A stretch of 25,648 nt of DNA from UBA7672 sp034439955 (GTDB taxonomy: Bacteria > Pseudomonadota > Alphaproteobacteria > Caulobacterales > Hyphomonadaceae), in the NCBI GenBank assembly GCA_034439955.1, contig JAWXBJ010000173.1:1-25648 (forward strand), written 5' to 3'. The translations under genes and the position numbers were made by a program. Of this stretch, positions 17,653 through 25,648 are shown piece after piece (the stretch's first letter is position 1; every line of letters begins with the position of its first letter). The notes under the pieces were generated by a model that made no database searches, was not told the origin of the DNA, and saw nothing but the letters and a program-made list of their open reading frames with translations.

Positions 17653-20600
17653 ATGGCAAGGCTTGAAGAGATTCGGAACGGCGCGTCGGTGCGCGGCATC
17701 GCCTCACCCCAGGCGGCCCAGATCCTGTCGGTGGACTGGATCGGCGATCAGGCGATCAACGTCGTCTACCGCGATCTGAACGGCGCCGTGGCAGAGGCCG
17801 TGCTCTATCGCGACGACGAGTACCGGCTCGAAGTCGAGGTCAATGGGCGGCCTTGGTCCTTCGACGGGGATGGTGCGCTGCTTCGACTGGTGACCGAGGC
17901 CAACCGGATCAAGCTCGCCCATTATTTCGACCCCTATCTGGCCATCCACACGAGTCTGGTCGATCCGCTGCCGCACCAGATCTCGGCGGTCTATGGCGAG
18001 ATGCTGCCACGCCAGCCACTGCGCTTCCTGCTGGCCGACGATCCTGGGGCTGGCAAGACGATCATGGCCGGCCTGCTGATCAAAGAGTTGATCGCGCGCA
18101 GTGATCTCGAACGCTGTCTTGTGGTCGCGCCAGGAAGCCTCGTCGAGCAATGGCAGGACGAGCTGGGTCAAAAGTTCAACCTCGAATTCGACATCCTGAC
18201 CCGTGACATGATCGAGACGTCGCGGTCGGGAAATCCGTTTGAGGACCGCAACCGGCTGATCGTCCGCCTCGATGTTCTGGCCCGGAACGAGGAGTTGCAG
18301 GAAAAGCTGGCGAGTGCCCGCGAATGGGATCTGATTATCTGCGATGAAGCGCATCGCATGTCGGCGACCTATTTCGGCGGCGACGTCAAATACACCAAGC
18401 GCTACCAGGTCGGTCAGAAGCTCGGCGAAGCGTGTCGCCACCTGCTGCTGATGTCGGCCACGCCGCACAACGGCAAGGAGGAGGATTTCCAGCTTTTCAT
18501 GGCGCTCCTCGACGGGGACCGTTTTGAGGGACGCTTCCGCGACGGCGTTCACTACGCCGACACCGCCGACATGATGCGCCGCCTCACCAAGGAGGAACTG
18601 CTCCGCTTCGACGGCCGACCGCTGTTTCCGGAACGCCGGGCCTATACCGTCAAGTATCAGCTCTCCGAGCTGGAGGCCGCCCTCTACACTGCCGTCACCG
18701 AATATGTCCGGACCGAGATGAATCGGGTGCAGCGCTTCGCCGAAGGCGACGGCAAGAAGCGCAACAATGTCGGCTTCGCCTTGCAGATTCTCCAGCGGCG
18801 TCTCGCCTCCTCGCCGGCGGCGATCTACCAGTCGCTCAAGCGCCGGCGCGAGCGGCTTGAAAACGAACTTGGGGAAGCACGCCTTGCCGCCAAGGGCCGC
18901 CGCGCGGGTTTTGCCGCACCGGACGTCAATGCGGATATCCTCAAAAATATCGAGGAATATGGCCAGGACGAGATCGATGAACTCGAAGACCTGATCGCGA
19001 CCGGCGCGACGACCGCGGAGACGGTCGAACAGCTCGCGCTTGAAGTCGAGACACTGAAGAGCCTGGAGACCATGGCGCTTGGCGTCCTGCGCTCCGGCCT
19101 CGACGCCAAATGGACGCAGCTCAATCGCATCCTCGACGATGATCTGATGGTCGATGCCGACGGCAATCGTCGCAAGCTGATCATCTTCACCGAGCCGAAG
19201 GACACGCTGCACTATCTGCTCGACAAGGTTCGCGCCCGCATCGGCAACCCTGACGCGGTCGATGTGATTCACGGCGGCGTGTCGCGTGAGGAGCGGCGCA
19301 AGGTCATCGAGCGGTTCATGCAGGACCGCGACATGTTGGTGCTGATCGCCAACGATGCGGCCGGCGAAGGTGTGAACCTTCAGCGCGGCCATCTCATGGT
19401 CAACTATGACCTGCCCTGGAATCCCAACAAGATCGAACAGCGCTTCGGCCGCATCCACCGGATCGGCCAGACTGAGGTCTGCCACCTGTGGAACCTGGTC
19501 GCGGCCGATACCCGCGAAGGCGAGGTGTACGCCCGGCTCCTTGAAAAGCTCGAGGCGGCGCGCGAGGCCTTGGGTGGCCGGGTCTATGATGTCCTGGGCG
19601 AACTTTTCGAGGGCGTCGCGCTCAAGGACCTCCTGTTTCAGGCCATCCAGTATGGCGAGCAGGAGGACGTCAAAGCCAGGCTATTCCGCCAGGTCGATGG
19701 CGCGGTCGATCAAGGTCACTTGCTTGAGCTGCTCCAGCGGCGTGCGCTGACCAACGATACCATGCCCGAGGCCAAGGTCGAGGAACTGCGCCTGGAGATG
19801 GAGCGCGCTGAGGCCCAGCGGCTGCAACCGCACCATGTTCAGAGCTTCTTCGTCGAAGCATTCCAGCATCTGGGCGGCAAGATGAAACGTCGGGAGGAGG
19901 GGCGTTGGGAGATAACCCATGTCCCTGTCCGGATCCGTGAGCGAGATCGCCAGATTGGGACGGGCGCGCCGATCCAGAAGAAGTATGAGCGCATCTGCTT
20001 CGAGAAGGGCCGGATCAACCAGCAGCCGGTCGCGACATTCGTTTGCCCGGGACATCCGTTGCTCGAAGCGGTGATCAGTATCGTGCGCGAGCAATATGAG
20101 CAGATCATGCGCCAGGGCGCGATCCTGGTCGACGATCTGGATGCGGGAACTGACCTGTCCGCGGTGTTCCTCCTCGAACACAGCATTCAGGATGGCCGAG
20201 CAACCAGCGCGGGCAAGCCCCATGTGGTCTCCCAGAAGCTTCAGTTCGCCTCGATCGATAAGGCCGGGCGCGCCGTTAATGCGGGTATCGCGCCGCACCT
20301 CAATCTCCGTCCGGCCACAGCCGACGAAATCGCGTCCGTTCAAGACCTGCTGGAGGAGGACTGGCTAACGACCGAGCTTGAAAAGACGGCCGTCCGGTTC
20401 GCTACGGTTGAGCTCGCCCAACATCATGTAGCGGAGGTCAAGGCGCGCCGCCTGCCCGAGATCGAGAAGGTCGAGCGCGAGGTGCGCGCCCGCTTGAAGA
20501 AGGAGATCAACTACTGGGACTCCCGCGCCTTCGAGCTGAAGGAAGAGGAAAAGGCCGGTAAGAAGACGCGTCTGAGCTGGCAAAACGCACAACGACGCGC

Positions 20601-21171
20601 CGAGGACTTGGCGGAACGGCAAAAGCGCCGGATGGACCAGCTCGAGCAGGAACGCTTCATCTCCTCCCAGCCGCCGCGGGTGCGCGGGGGCATGGTGGTC
20701 ATCCCGCGCGGTCTGCTAGACGCACGTGCTGGTACGGGCACGGGGCCGGCCGAAGTTCCGCCCCCTGCGTTCGCAGCCGATGCCGAGGCGCGGCGGATCA
20801 TCGAACTTGCCGCGATGGAGGCGGTGATGGCGGCAGAGCAGGGCCTCGGCAATGTGCCGAGCGATGTGTCCGCCCAAAAGATCGGCTACGACATTGCGTC
20901 CTATGATCCCGACACCAAACACCTTCGCTTCATTGAGGTGAAGGGACGGGTTCACGACGCCGACACGGTGATGATCACGCGGCAGGAGCTCATCACCTCG
21001 CTGCACGAGCCGGACAAATACATCCTCGCCATCGTTCAGGTGGAGGACGGCTCGGCGCGGCATCCACGCTATGTCCGTGGCCCCTTGTCCGACCACGAGC
21101 CGTCGTTCGAGCACACCGCGATACAGTTCAATCTGGCGCGCCTGCTGGAGCGGGCGGAGGCGCCACGATGA
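17653..21171 (+). CDS. SNF2-like helicase with C-terminal DUF3883 nuclease-like domain
   Basis: A 1172-residue translocase. Numbered from the ATG at 17653, motifs are DDPGAGKT (K135), CDEAHRM (D231), SATPHN (S268), GEGVNLQ (about 571) and QRFGRIHRIGQ (from 596), a complete SNF2-type motor. Residues about 922-1002 are highly charged and probably coiled coil. The last 130 residues are a DUF3883 domain, with GYDIAS (D1080) and FIEVKGR (E1095, K1097), a D-x14-ExK arrangement compatible with a PD-(D/E)XK-like fold. The start with AAGGG 5 nt upstream is preferred over TTG at 17632. The architecture resembles the SNF2 helicases of DISARM class 1 (DrmD) and those that accompany DUF1156 methyltransferases, but without a search I do not assign a symbol. 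Its stop overlaps the sacsin-like gene start in an ATGA, so the two are translationally coupled. Confidence 0.92.
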   Translation: MARLEEIRNGASVRGIASPQAAQILSVDWIGDQAINVVYRDLNGAVAEAVLYRDDEYRLEVEVNGRPWSFDGDGALLRLVTEANRIKLAHYFDPYLAIHTSLVDPLPHQISAVYGEMLPRQPLRFLLADDPGAGKTIMAGLLIKELIARSDLERCLVVAPGSLVEQWQDELGQKFNLEFDILTRDMIETSRSGNPFEDRNRLIVRLDVLARNEELQEKLASAREWDLIICDEAHRMSATYFGGDVKYTKRYQVGQKLGEACRHLLLMSATPHNGKEEDFQLFMALLDGDRFEGRFRDGVHYADTADMMRRLTKEELLRFDGRPLFPERRAYTVKYQLSELEAALYTAVTEYVRTEMNRVQRFAEGDGKKRNNVGFALQILQRRLASSPAAIYQSLKRRRERLENELGEARLAAKGRRAGFAAPDVNADILKNIEEYGQDEIDELEDLIATGATTAETVEQLALEVETLKSLETMALGVLRSGLDAKWTQLNRILDDDLMVDADGNRRKLIIFTEPKDTLHYLLDKVRARIGNPDAVDVIHGGVSREERRKVIERFMQDRDMLVLIANDAAGEGVNLQRGHLMVNYDLPWNPNKIEQRFGRIHRIGQTEVCHLWNLVAADTREGEVYARLLEKLEAAREALGGRVYDVLGELFEGVALKDLLFQAIQYGEQEDVKARLFRQVDGAVDQGHLLELLQRRALTNDTMPEAKVEELRLEMERAEAQRLQPHHVQSFFVEAFQHLGGKMKRREEGRWEITHVPVRIRERDRQIGTGAPIQKKYERICFEKGRINQQPVATFVCPGHPLLEAVISIVREQYEQIMRQGAILVDDLDAGTDLSAVFLLEHSIQDGRATSAGKPHVVSQKLQFASIDKAGRAVNAGIAPHLNLRPATADEIASVQDLLEEDWLTTELEKTAVRFATVELAQHHVAEVKARRLPEIEKVEREVRARLKKEINYWDSRAFELKEEEKAGKKTRLSWQNAQRRAEDLAERQKRRMDQLEQERFISSQPPRVRGGMVVIPRGLLDARAGTGTGPAEVPPPAFAADAEARRIIELAAMEAVMAAEQGLGNVPSDVSAQKIGYDIASYDPDTKHLRFIEVKGRVHDADTVMITRQELITSLHEPDKYILAIVQVEDGSARHPRYVRGPLSDHEPSFEHTAIQFNLARLLERAEAPR

Positions 21172-24100
21172 TTCCTGAGCGCCAGATCGCGAATGTGATG
21201 GCGGCTCCGCCGGGCTATTTTCTGCCCATCAAGGAGCGCGCCTCCAAGCGTTGGGACCAGCTCGAAGCGGACCCCGAGCTTGCGGGGCCCTGGCACCAGC
21301 TCTTCAAACAGGTGCAGAGCCCGCGCCATATCCTGTCCGAGCTCTTGCAGAATGCGGACGATGCTGGCGCCAGCGAAGCGCGGGTGTCGATCGAGAACGA
21401 TCGCTTCGTGTTTGAGCACAACGGCGAAGACTTCATTGAAGCCCATTTCGCGTCGATTTGCCGGTTCGGCTACTCGAACAAGCGCGCGCTGCATACCATC
21501 GGTTTCCGGGGGATCGGGTTCAAAAGCACGTTCAGCCTGGGGGACCGGGTCGAGCTTTTTACGCCGACCCTGGCCGTCGCCTTTGAGCGCGCGCGTTTCA
21601 CGGAGCCGCATTGGATTGACGGGCAGCCTTTCGCGCCGGGTGCGACGCGGGTCGAGGTCGCGATCGCCAATGACCTGCTGCGGCGGGATGTCGAGAAGAA
21701 CCTCGATGAATGGCTGAAGAGCCCGGTTTCGCTGCTCTTCTTCAAGAATATCCGCCGGTTACAGATCGGCGACAAGGCGGTTCACTGGGACAGCTTCGGG
21801 CCCGGTCCCATCGCCAACAGCGAGTGGATGGCGCTGGATGAAAAGGCCGATGAACCATTCCTGTTGGTCCGCTCGGCGGAGGAGGCCATTCCACCCGACG
21901 CGCTTGATGAGATCCGCCAGGAGCGAATGCTGGGCGCCGAGGATGGCGGTGATTTTCCCCCGTGCCGGATCGAGATCGTGCTCGGCGCGAAGGGGCGCCT
22001 TTACGTTGTGCTGCCAACCGGCGTCGAAACGGCGTTACCGTTCGCGTGCAATGCGCCCTTCATCCAAGATCCGGCGCGTCTCAAGATCAAGGATCCAGAG
22101 ACGTCGCCCACGAACCGTTGGCTCCTGAAGCGCGCGGGTCAGCTCGCCGCTGAGGCGATGCTGCAATGGCTCGAGCAGACCAAGACGAGCCCGCTGGATC
22201 GAGCGACGGCGTATGGCTTGTTGCCCGACGTGGACCGCGAGGCGACCTCCCTCGAAGGCTCGTGCGGTGCGATCGTCGAGTTGGCGTTTGCGGAGGCTAT
22301 CGCGGATCGGCCGATCCTCCTGACCGAGGAAGGCGATCTGGTGGCTGCAAAGAGCACCATCATCGTCCCGCTGCCGGTGTTCGAGATCTGGCCTGCCGAA
22401 CAGGCGATGGCCTTGCTCGACACCAAGTCACGACCGGCGCTCTGTCGGCATGTGTCCCACAAAGATCGAACCAAGCTTCTCCACTGGGACATGGTCGAGG
22501 AGTTTACGAAGGCCAATCTGCTCGACCGTCTGCGGAGCAACCATCTTCCACGCCCCGCGACATGGCGGCACTTGCTGAACCTGTGGACCTACATCGCTCC
22601 CGACGTCACGGGCTACCAATGCCACGATGCCGATCGGCTTCGTATTGTGCCTGTCCAGGGCAAGGAGGTGCTTTACTCAGCCTCCGAGGTCGTGAGGCTC
22701 GGCGAAAAGAAGCTCCTGCAATCGGATGACGATTGGGAATTTCTGGCCGAGCATCTGATCGTGCTCAACCAAAACTGGACGCGGTTCCTAGCTGAACAGC
22801 GACGGGACAAGGGGGAGGAGGCCGTTGACCGGGGCGACCCTGTCCAGTCGGCTTTCGCGGTGCTGGAGAAGATCGGCCTCAACGACACGAGCGACATCAA
22901 CGCGGTCGTCGAGCGGGTCGCCGCCGACTATTTCGGTTCGGGCCAGCCCAAGATGACCGAGTGCGTCCAGATCGCGCAGATAGCGGCCAAGTTGGGCGTG
23001 ACCGTTGGCGCCTCCTTTCGCTATGCCTGCATGGACCGCACGCTGAGACCGATCACCAAGACGGTGCTTTTCGACGACGATGGGGCGCTTGAGGACCTCC
23101 TGCCCGAGGTCGTTCAGAAAACGCAGCTCCTGCACTCGGACTATGTGGCCAGTTTCACCTCCTGCACGCGGGAGGACTGGCAGCGCTGGGTTGGTTCTGG
23201 TCGTGCGGGCCTTCAGACCTTCGCTCCGTTCGTTGCGCGGCGGGGCAGTATCTATTCGCGGGTCCGTCTCCTCGCCGAGGCGCAGGCGCGGGGCCTGACC
23301 GGCACCTTGTATTATCCCTACGTCACCGACAATTTTATCCTCGAAGATTGGGACTTCGAGCCGCATTACTGGAAGCACTGGGAAGGCTTGGCGGCGACCG
23401 ATCCAGGCGTTTGGGCCAAGATCGCTGCGCGCATCCTCGGGCAGCGTGACAGCTATTGGTTGCGGTTTGCCAGCGTCCGGATGTTGCAGGTGGCGACCAC
23501 GAGCTCCACGCGATCTCTGACCTCGGAACCCTTGCTGGCCGACTGGTTGTTGAAGCTCAGGGAGAAGCCCTGCCTTCCGGATACCCGGGATGTTGTGCAA
23601 CTCCCCTCGGAATTGCTGCGCCGGACGCCCGAGACAGAATCCCTGATCGACGTCGAACCCTTCGTGCACGGCCTGCTTGATCGGGAATCGACGCGGCCGC
23701 TGTTGGATCTGCTCGGCGTGCGACGCACGCCGACGGGCCCCGCGCGTCTGCTTGAGCGGCTCCGGGCGTTGGCCAAATCGGTCAGGTCCCCGGTCCACGA
23801 GGTAGAGAAATGGTATCGCCGCCTCGATCAGATGCTGGACAATTGCTCCACCGCAGACGCCCAGAACATCAAGGACGTTTTCAAAGCCGAGAAGTTGATC
23901 CTGTCGCAAGATGGGTCCTGGGTGACCTCGGCCGCTGTGTTCCTGACCGGAGACGAAGAGGATGTTCCAGGGGCGGCCTTGATCAGAGGCTCGGTGGCGG
24001 AACTCACCCTGTGGCATCGGATCGGCGTCGCGGATCGTCCCTCGATCGACTTGGCGCTCCAATGGCTTGGCACACTGACCTCTGGCACCGCCCTGTCGAT

Positions 24101-25415
24101 TGAGGATAGTCGACGTGTCCGCACGCTGCTCGTCCGATACCCGACCCGCATTTGGGACGAATGCGGGCATTGGGTGAATCTGCTGGGCGAGTGGGCGCGG
24201 GTGGAGACGCTCTCCTATGCCCTCAGTATGCAGACCCTATTCCGGTGGAGCCACCTTCACGACTGGGTCAAACGCAAGACAGGCGACCTGCAGCGGTTGC
24301 CGGGCGAGATCGTCCGGGCGGCGCCGTTTTCTGTGCTTCCGCCGCTGTCTGAGCTGGTGGATGAGCAGTTCAATCAGTCGCCGCTCTTTCCGGGGCTTGA
24401 GGATCGCCGTCCGTGGTTGATCGCTTTCGGGACGCAACTCGGGCGCATCGAGCTTGCTGGCCCCGAAGAGACCGAGCGTGTGCGCACTACCGCGGCGGTG
24501 ATCGCGGAGACCATCTGGGTTGCGGCCCCCAAGCTAGAGGTCGTGCCCTATCTTGATGGCGTGCCGGCGGGCACGGCGCGCCTCACTGATCTGCTGTGGT
24601 TGGATCGCAAGCTGTTTGTCAGCCCGCTGTCGAAGGCCAAACTCGCCAAGCGGGTCCCAGAGGAGATCGGTAAGAGCTTGAGTGCCGACATCCGCGCGGC
24701 CCTAGCCTACTCGTTCGAACGCTCCCCCAAGGACATCAAGTCGTATTTTGAGGAAAATTTTGCGCTTTGCTCGGAGAGCGCTGTCATCCCTCCGCTGGTC
24801 GAGAAATTGGCCGATGACGCTGACGTCCATGCGGTGGCGGACGGCCCTGCCAATGGTATGTCGGACGAGGCGACCGATGAGGATGTATCGGTCGATGCCG
24901 CCTCTGATGACCTGGCCGTTCCCGATGAGGACACGGCGCAGCCGGAGCCCGATGAGGCAGGAGACGAACCTCAAGATGAGGTCGATGACGTCGAGCCCGA
25001 CATTGTGAGTCGGCCGCGACCGACGCCGAAGCCACCTCGACCCAATATCATGGCGCGCTTTGCCCTCGCCGAAGGCTATAGACCGGATGGCGACGACCGA
25101 TTCTTCCACACCGATGGGAGTTGGATCAGTCGCGCCAACGCCACCAGATTTCCATGGGAACGCCGCTCCGCGAGCGGTGAGCTCCAATGCCACTACTATC
25201 CGAAGGAACACTGCTTGGAGCGTGAACCGCTTCAGATCGAAGCCGACATCTGGGGCCTGGTTGACCAGAAGCCCGAGATTTACTCGTTTATTCTGCTCAA
25301 CCCGGAGGGCGCCCCTGTCGAGATGACGGGAACCCGCCTGCGCGCGTTGCGCGAAGGCGGCGAAATGACGATCCACCCCGCAACCTACAGGCTGGTTTAT
25401 GACCTCGACCAATAA
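21168..25415 (+). CDS. Sacsin-like GHKL ATPase protein, 1415 residues
   Basis: A very large protein with an N-terminal Hsp90/sacsin-type GHKL ATPase fold. The N box is SELLQNADDAGA (E58, N62, D65), the lid region is FEHNGEDF (82-89), and the glycine motif is IGFRGIGFKSTFSLGD (111-126). The middle 1000 residues are mostly helical with no motif I know. Residues about 1213-1278 are a strongly acidic, low-complexity linker rich in Asp, Glu, Ala and Pro, ending in a proline-rich RPRPTPKPPRP stretch. It leads to a compact C-terminal domain of about 120 residues rich in aromatic residues. Proteins of this type are found beside DUF3883 helicases and DNA methyltransferases in defence islands, where GHKL ATPases act as nucleotide-driven clamps or sensors. 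The start overlaps the helicase stop by 4 nt, and the methyltransferase start overlaps this stop by 17 nt. The biochemical role is unknown. Confidence 0.9.
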   Translation: MIPERQIANVMAAPPGYFLPIKERASKRWDQLEADPELAGPWHQLFKQVQSPRHILSELLQNADDAGASEARVSIENDRFVFEHNGEDFIEAHFASICRFGYSNKRALHTIGFRGIGFKSTFSLGDRVELFTPTLAVAFERARFTEPHWIDGQPFAPGATRVEVAIANDLLRRDVEKNLDEWLKSPVSLLFFKNIRRLQIGDKAVHWDSFGPGPIANSEWMALDEKADEPFLLVRSAEEAIPPDALDEIRQERMLGAEDGGDFPPCRIEIVLGAKGRLYVVLPTGVETALPFACNAPFIQDPARLKIKDPETSPTNRWLLKRAGQLAAEAMLQWLEQTKTSPLDRATAYGLLPDVDREATSLEGSCGAIVELAFAEAIADRPILLTEEGDLVAAKSTIIVPLPVFEIWPAEQAMALLDTKSRPALCRHVSHKDRTKLLHWDMVEEFTKANLLDRLRSNHLPRPATWRHLLNLWTYIAPDVTGYQCHDADRLRIVPVQGKEVLYSASEVVRLGEKKLLQSDDDWEFLAEHLIVLNQNWTRFLAEQRRDKGEEAVDRGDPVQSAFAVLEKIGLNDTSDINAVVERVAADYFGSGQPKMTECVQIAQIAAKLGVTVGASFRYACMDRTLRPITKTVLFDDDGALEDLLPEVVQKTQLLHSDYVASFTSCTREDWQRWVGSGRAGLQTFAPFVARRGSIYSRVRLLAEAQARGLTGTLYYPYVTDNFILEDWDFEPHYWKHWEGLAATDPGVWAKIAARILGQRDSYWLRFASVRMLQVATTSSTRSLTSEPLLADWLLKLREKPCLPDTRDVVQLPSELLRRTPETESLIDVEPFVHGLLDRESTRPLLDLLGVRRTPTGPARLLERLRALAKSVRSPVHEVEKWYRRLDQMLDNCSTADAQNIKDVFKAEKLILSQDGSWVTSAAVFLTGDEEDVPGAALIRGSVAELTLWHRIGVADRPSIDLALQWLGTLTSGTALSIEDSRRVRTLLVRYPTRIWDECGHWVNLLGEWARVETLSYALSMQTLFRWSHLHDWVKRKTGDLQRLPGEIVRAAPFSVLPPLSELVDEQFNQSPLFPGLEDRRPWLIAFGTQLGRIELAGPEETERVRTTAAVIAETIWVAAPKLEVVPYLDGVPAGTARLTDLLWLDRKLFVSPLSKAKLAKRVPEEIGKSLSADIRAALAYSFERSPKDIKSYFEENFALCSESAVIPPLVEKLADDADVHAVADGPANGMSDEATDEDVSVDAASDDLAVPDEDTAQPEPDEAGDEPQDEVDDVEPDIVSRPRPTPKPPRPNIMARFALAEGYRPDGDDRFFHTDGSWISRANATRFPWERRSASGELQCHYYPKEHCLEREPLQIEADIWGLVDQKPEIYSFILLNPEGAPVEMTGTRLRALREGGEMTIHPATYRLVYDLDQ

Positions 25416-25590
25416 CTACAAAAAGAAGCTGATCGAGGTCGCGCTTCCACTTGTCGCCATTAACGCGGCCTCAGCGCGTGAAAAGTCGATCCGGCACGGC
25501 CATCCCTCAACGCTTCACCTATGGTGGGCGCGGCGTCCACTCGCGGCTTTGTCAACGCCGGACCAAAAATACATCACGCGGGCGGCGTAA
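25399..25590 (+). pseudogene. DUF1156-type DNA methyltransferase gene, interrupted after about 50 codons
   Basis: The frame opens MTSTNNYKKKLIEVAL and continues through REKSIRHGHPSTLHLWWARRPLAA, the hallmark N-terminus of DUF1156 proteins, which are adenine-specific DNA methyltransferases of roughly 900-1000 residues in defence loci. After PLAA, at base 25549/25550, the sequence changes to insertion-sequence DNA, and a stop follows 13 codons later at 25588-25590. No methyltransferase catalytic motif (such as DPPY) is inside the visible part. The start overlaps the sacsin-like gene's end by 17 nt, so it was originally the fourth gene of the rightward operon. The remainder may lie beyond the insertion outside this window. 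As seen here, the gene cannot make an active enzyme. The native coding part is 25399-25549. Confidence 0.82.
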
Positions 25591-25601
25591 AAGTACATCA
25601 C
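25565..25601. repeat. Two direct repeats of a 13-base transposase-site-like unit
   Basis: AAAAATACATCAC and AAAAGTACATCAC, 24 bases apart start to start with one mismatch, lie just inside the insertion-sequence end. They fit the multiple terminal repeats that bind IS21-type transposases. Confidence 0.65.
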
Positions 25602-25630
25602 TGACGGTGGATGCAGGTGTTAACGCAGAG

Positions 25631-25648
25631 GGCCCCCGATCGGGGGCC
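25631..25648. terminator. Perfect GC-rich palindrome at the window end, terminator-like
   Basis: GGCCCCCGATCGGGGGCC is an exact 18-base palindrome that can fold as a 7-bp stem with a GATC loop. It lies about 80 bases inside the insertion sequence, where a hairpin could end transcription of the element's genes or block read-through from outside. No T-tract can be judged because the window stops here. Confidence 0.4.

Larger units (their letters stand above)
25550..25648. mobile_element. End of an IS21-family-like insertion sequence (continues past the window)
   Basis: The segment begins with TGTCAACGCCGGACC exactly where the methyltransferase homology stops, and carries two copies of a 13-base unit, AAAAATACATCAC (25565-25577) and AAAAGTACATCAC (25589-25601), with 12 of 13 bases identical and a 24-base period. 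Terminal TGT...ACA dinucleotide ends with GTTGACA-like tips and multiple internal terminal repeats are typical of IS21-family elements. No transposase (istA/istB) codons are visible in these 99 bases, so the family call rests on the end structure. The target duplication cannot be checked because only one end is present. Confidence 0.62.

Noticed and set aside
17704..19485. Long open frame on the minus strand (593 codons) opposite the SNF2-DUF3883 helicase
   Set aside because: Its opposite strand encodes a helicase with every motif in order. The antisense frame has no recognisable domain or good start and is the expected by-product of GC-rich codon use.
22788..24170. Open minus-strand frame of 460 codons opposite the GHKL protein
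   Set aside because: Low-complexity, arginine- and glycine-rich translation without motifs; a shadow of the well-supported plus-strand gene.
829..25549. Calling the cluster DISARM
   Set aside because: An SNF2-like helicase, a methyltransferase and a PLD protein are present, but no DUF1998 (DrmB) protein is visible, the PLD protein is about twice the length of DrmC, and several additional genes do not fit.
16735..25549. Calling the rightward arm BREX because of the BrxR-like regulator
   Set aside because: No PglZ-type phosphatase, BrxC-type ATPase or Lon-like BrxL is present; BrxR-like regulators are shared by many unrelated defence systems.
1..25648. CRISPR arrays, tRNA or rRNA genes
   Set aside because: No regularly spaced repeats beyond the two 13-base units at the right end, and no tRNA- or rRNA-like sequence was seen in either orientation.

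Overview
The window is about 63-65% GC with dense, mostly overlapping genes. The codon use and protein style suggest an alphaproteobacterium (sphingomonad- or rhizobia-like), but there is no rRNA or tRNA here to settle it. Apart from a truncated HipA-family kinase gene at the left edge and an insertion-sequence end at the right edge, everything belongs to one large gene cluster that looks like an anti-phage or anti-plasmid defence island.

The cluster has two arms that diverge from a 125-bp control region (16610-16734). The leftward arm (minus strand, 16609 down to 829) reads: a 43-residue basic protein; an AddB-like PD-(D/E)XK nuclease; an AddA/UvrD-like helicase-nuclease; a DEAD/DEAH helicase with a C-terminal nuclease-like domain; a DUF6361-type protein; a two-HKD phospholipase-D-like protein; and a second SNF2-like helicase with a very long insertion between its motor lobes. 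Several junctions overlap, which suggests translational coupling. The rightward arm (plus strand) reads: a winged-helix/WYL regulator of the BrxR/CapW type; a SNF2-like helicase with a C-terminal DUF3883 domain; a 1415-residue sacsin-like (GHKL ATPase) protein; and the start of a DUF1156-type DNA methyltransferase gene.

The methyltransferase reading frame is cut after about 50 codons by sequence that looks like the end of an IS21-family insertion sequence (from 25550). The window ends inside that element, so I cannot see whether the rest of the methyltransferase gene lies beyond it.

My working model is inference. The WYL protein represses both arms through a nested inverted repeat that overlaps candidate promoters in both directions. 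The three helicases of the SNF2/DEAD class, the AddAB-like pair, the PLD protein and the GHKL protein would recognise and destroy foreign DNA, and the DUF1156 methyltransferase would mark self DNA. The gene set is not textbook DISARM (no DUF1998/DrmB), BREX (no PglZ or BrxC visible) or Dnd/Ssp. I therefore treat it as a candidate new or composite system. No intergenic stretch exceeds 300 bp.
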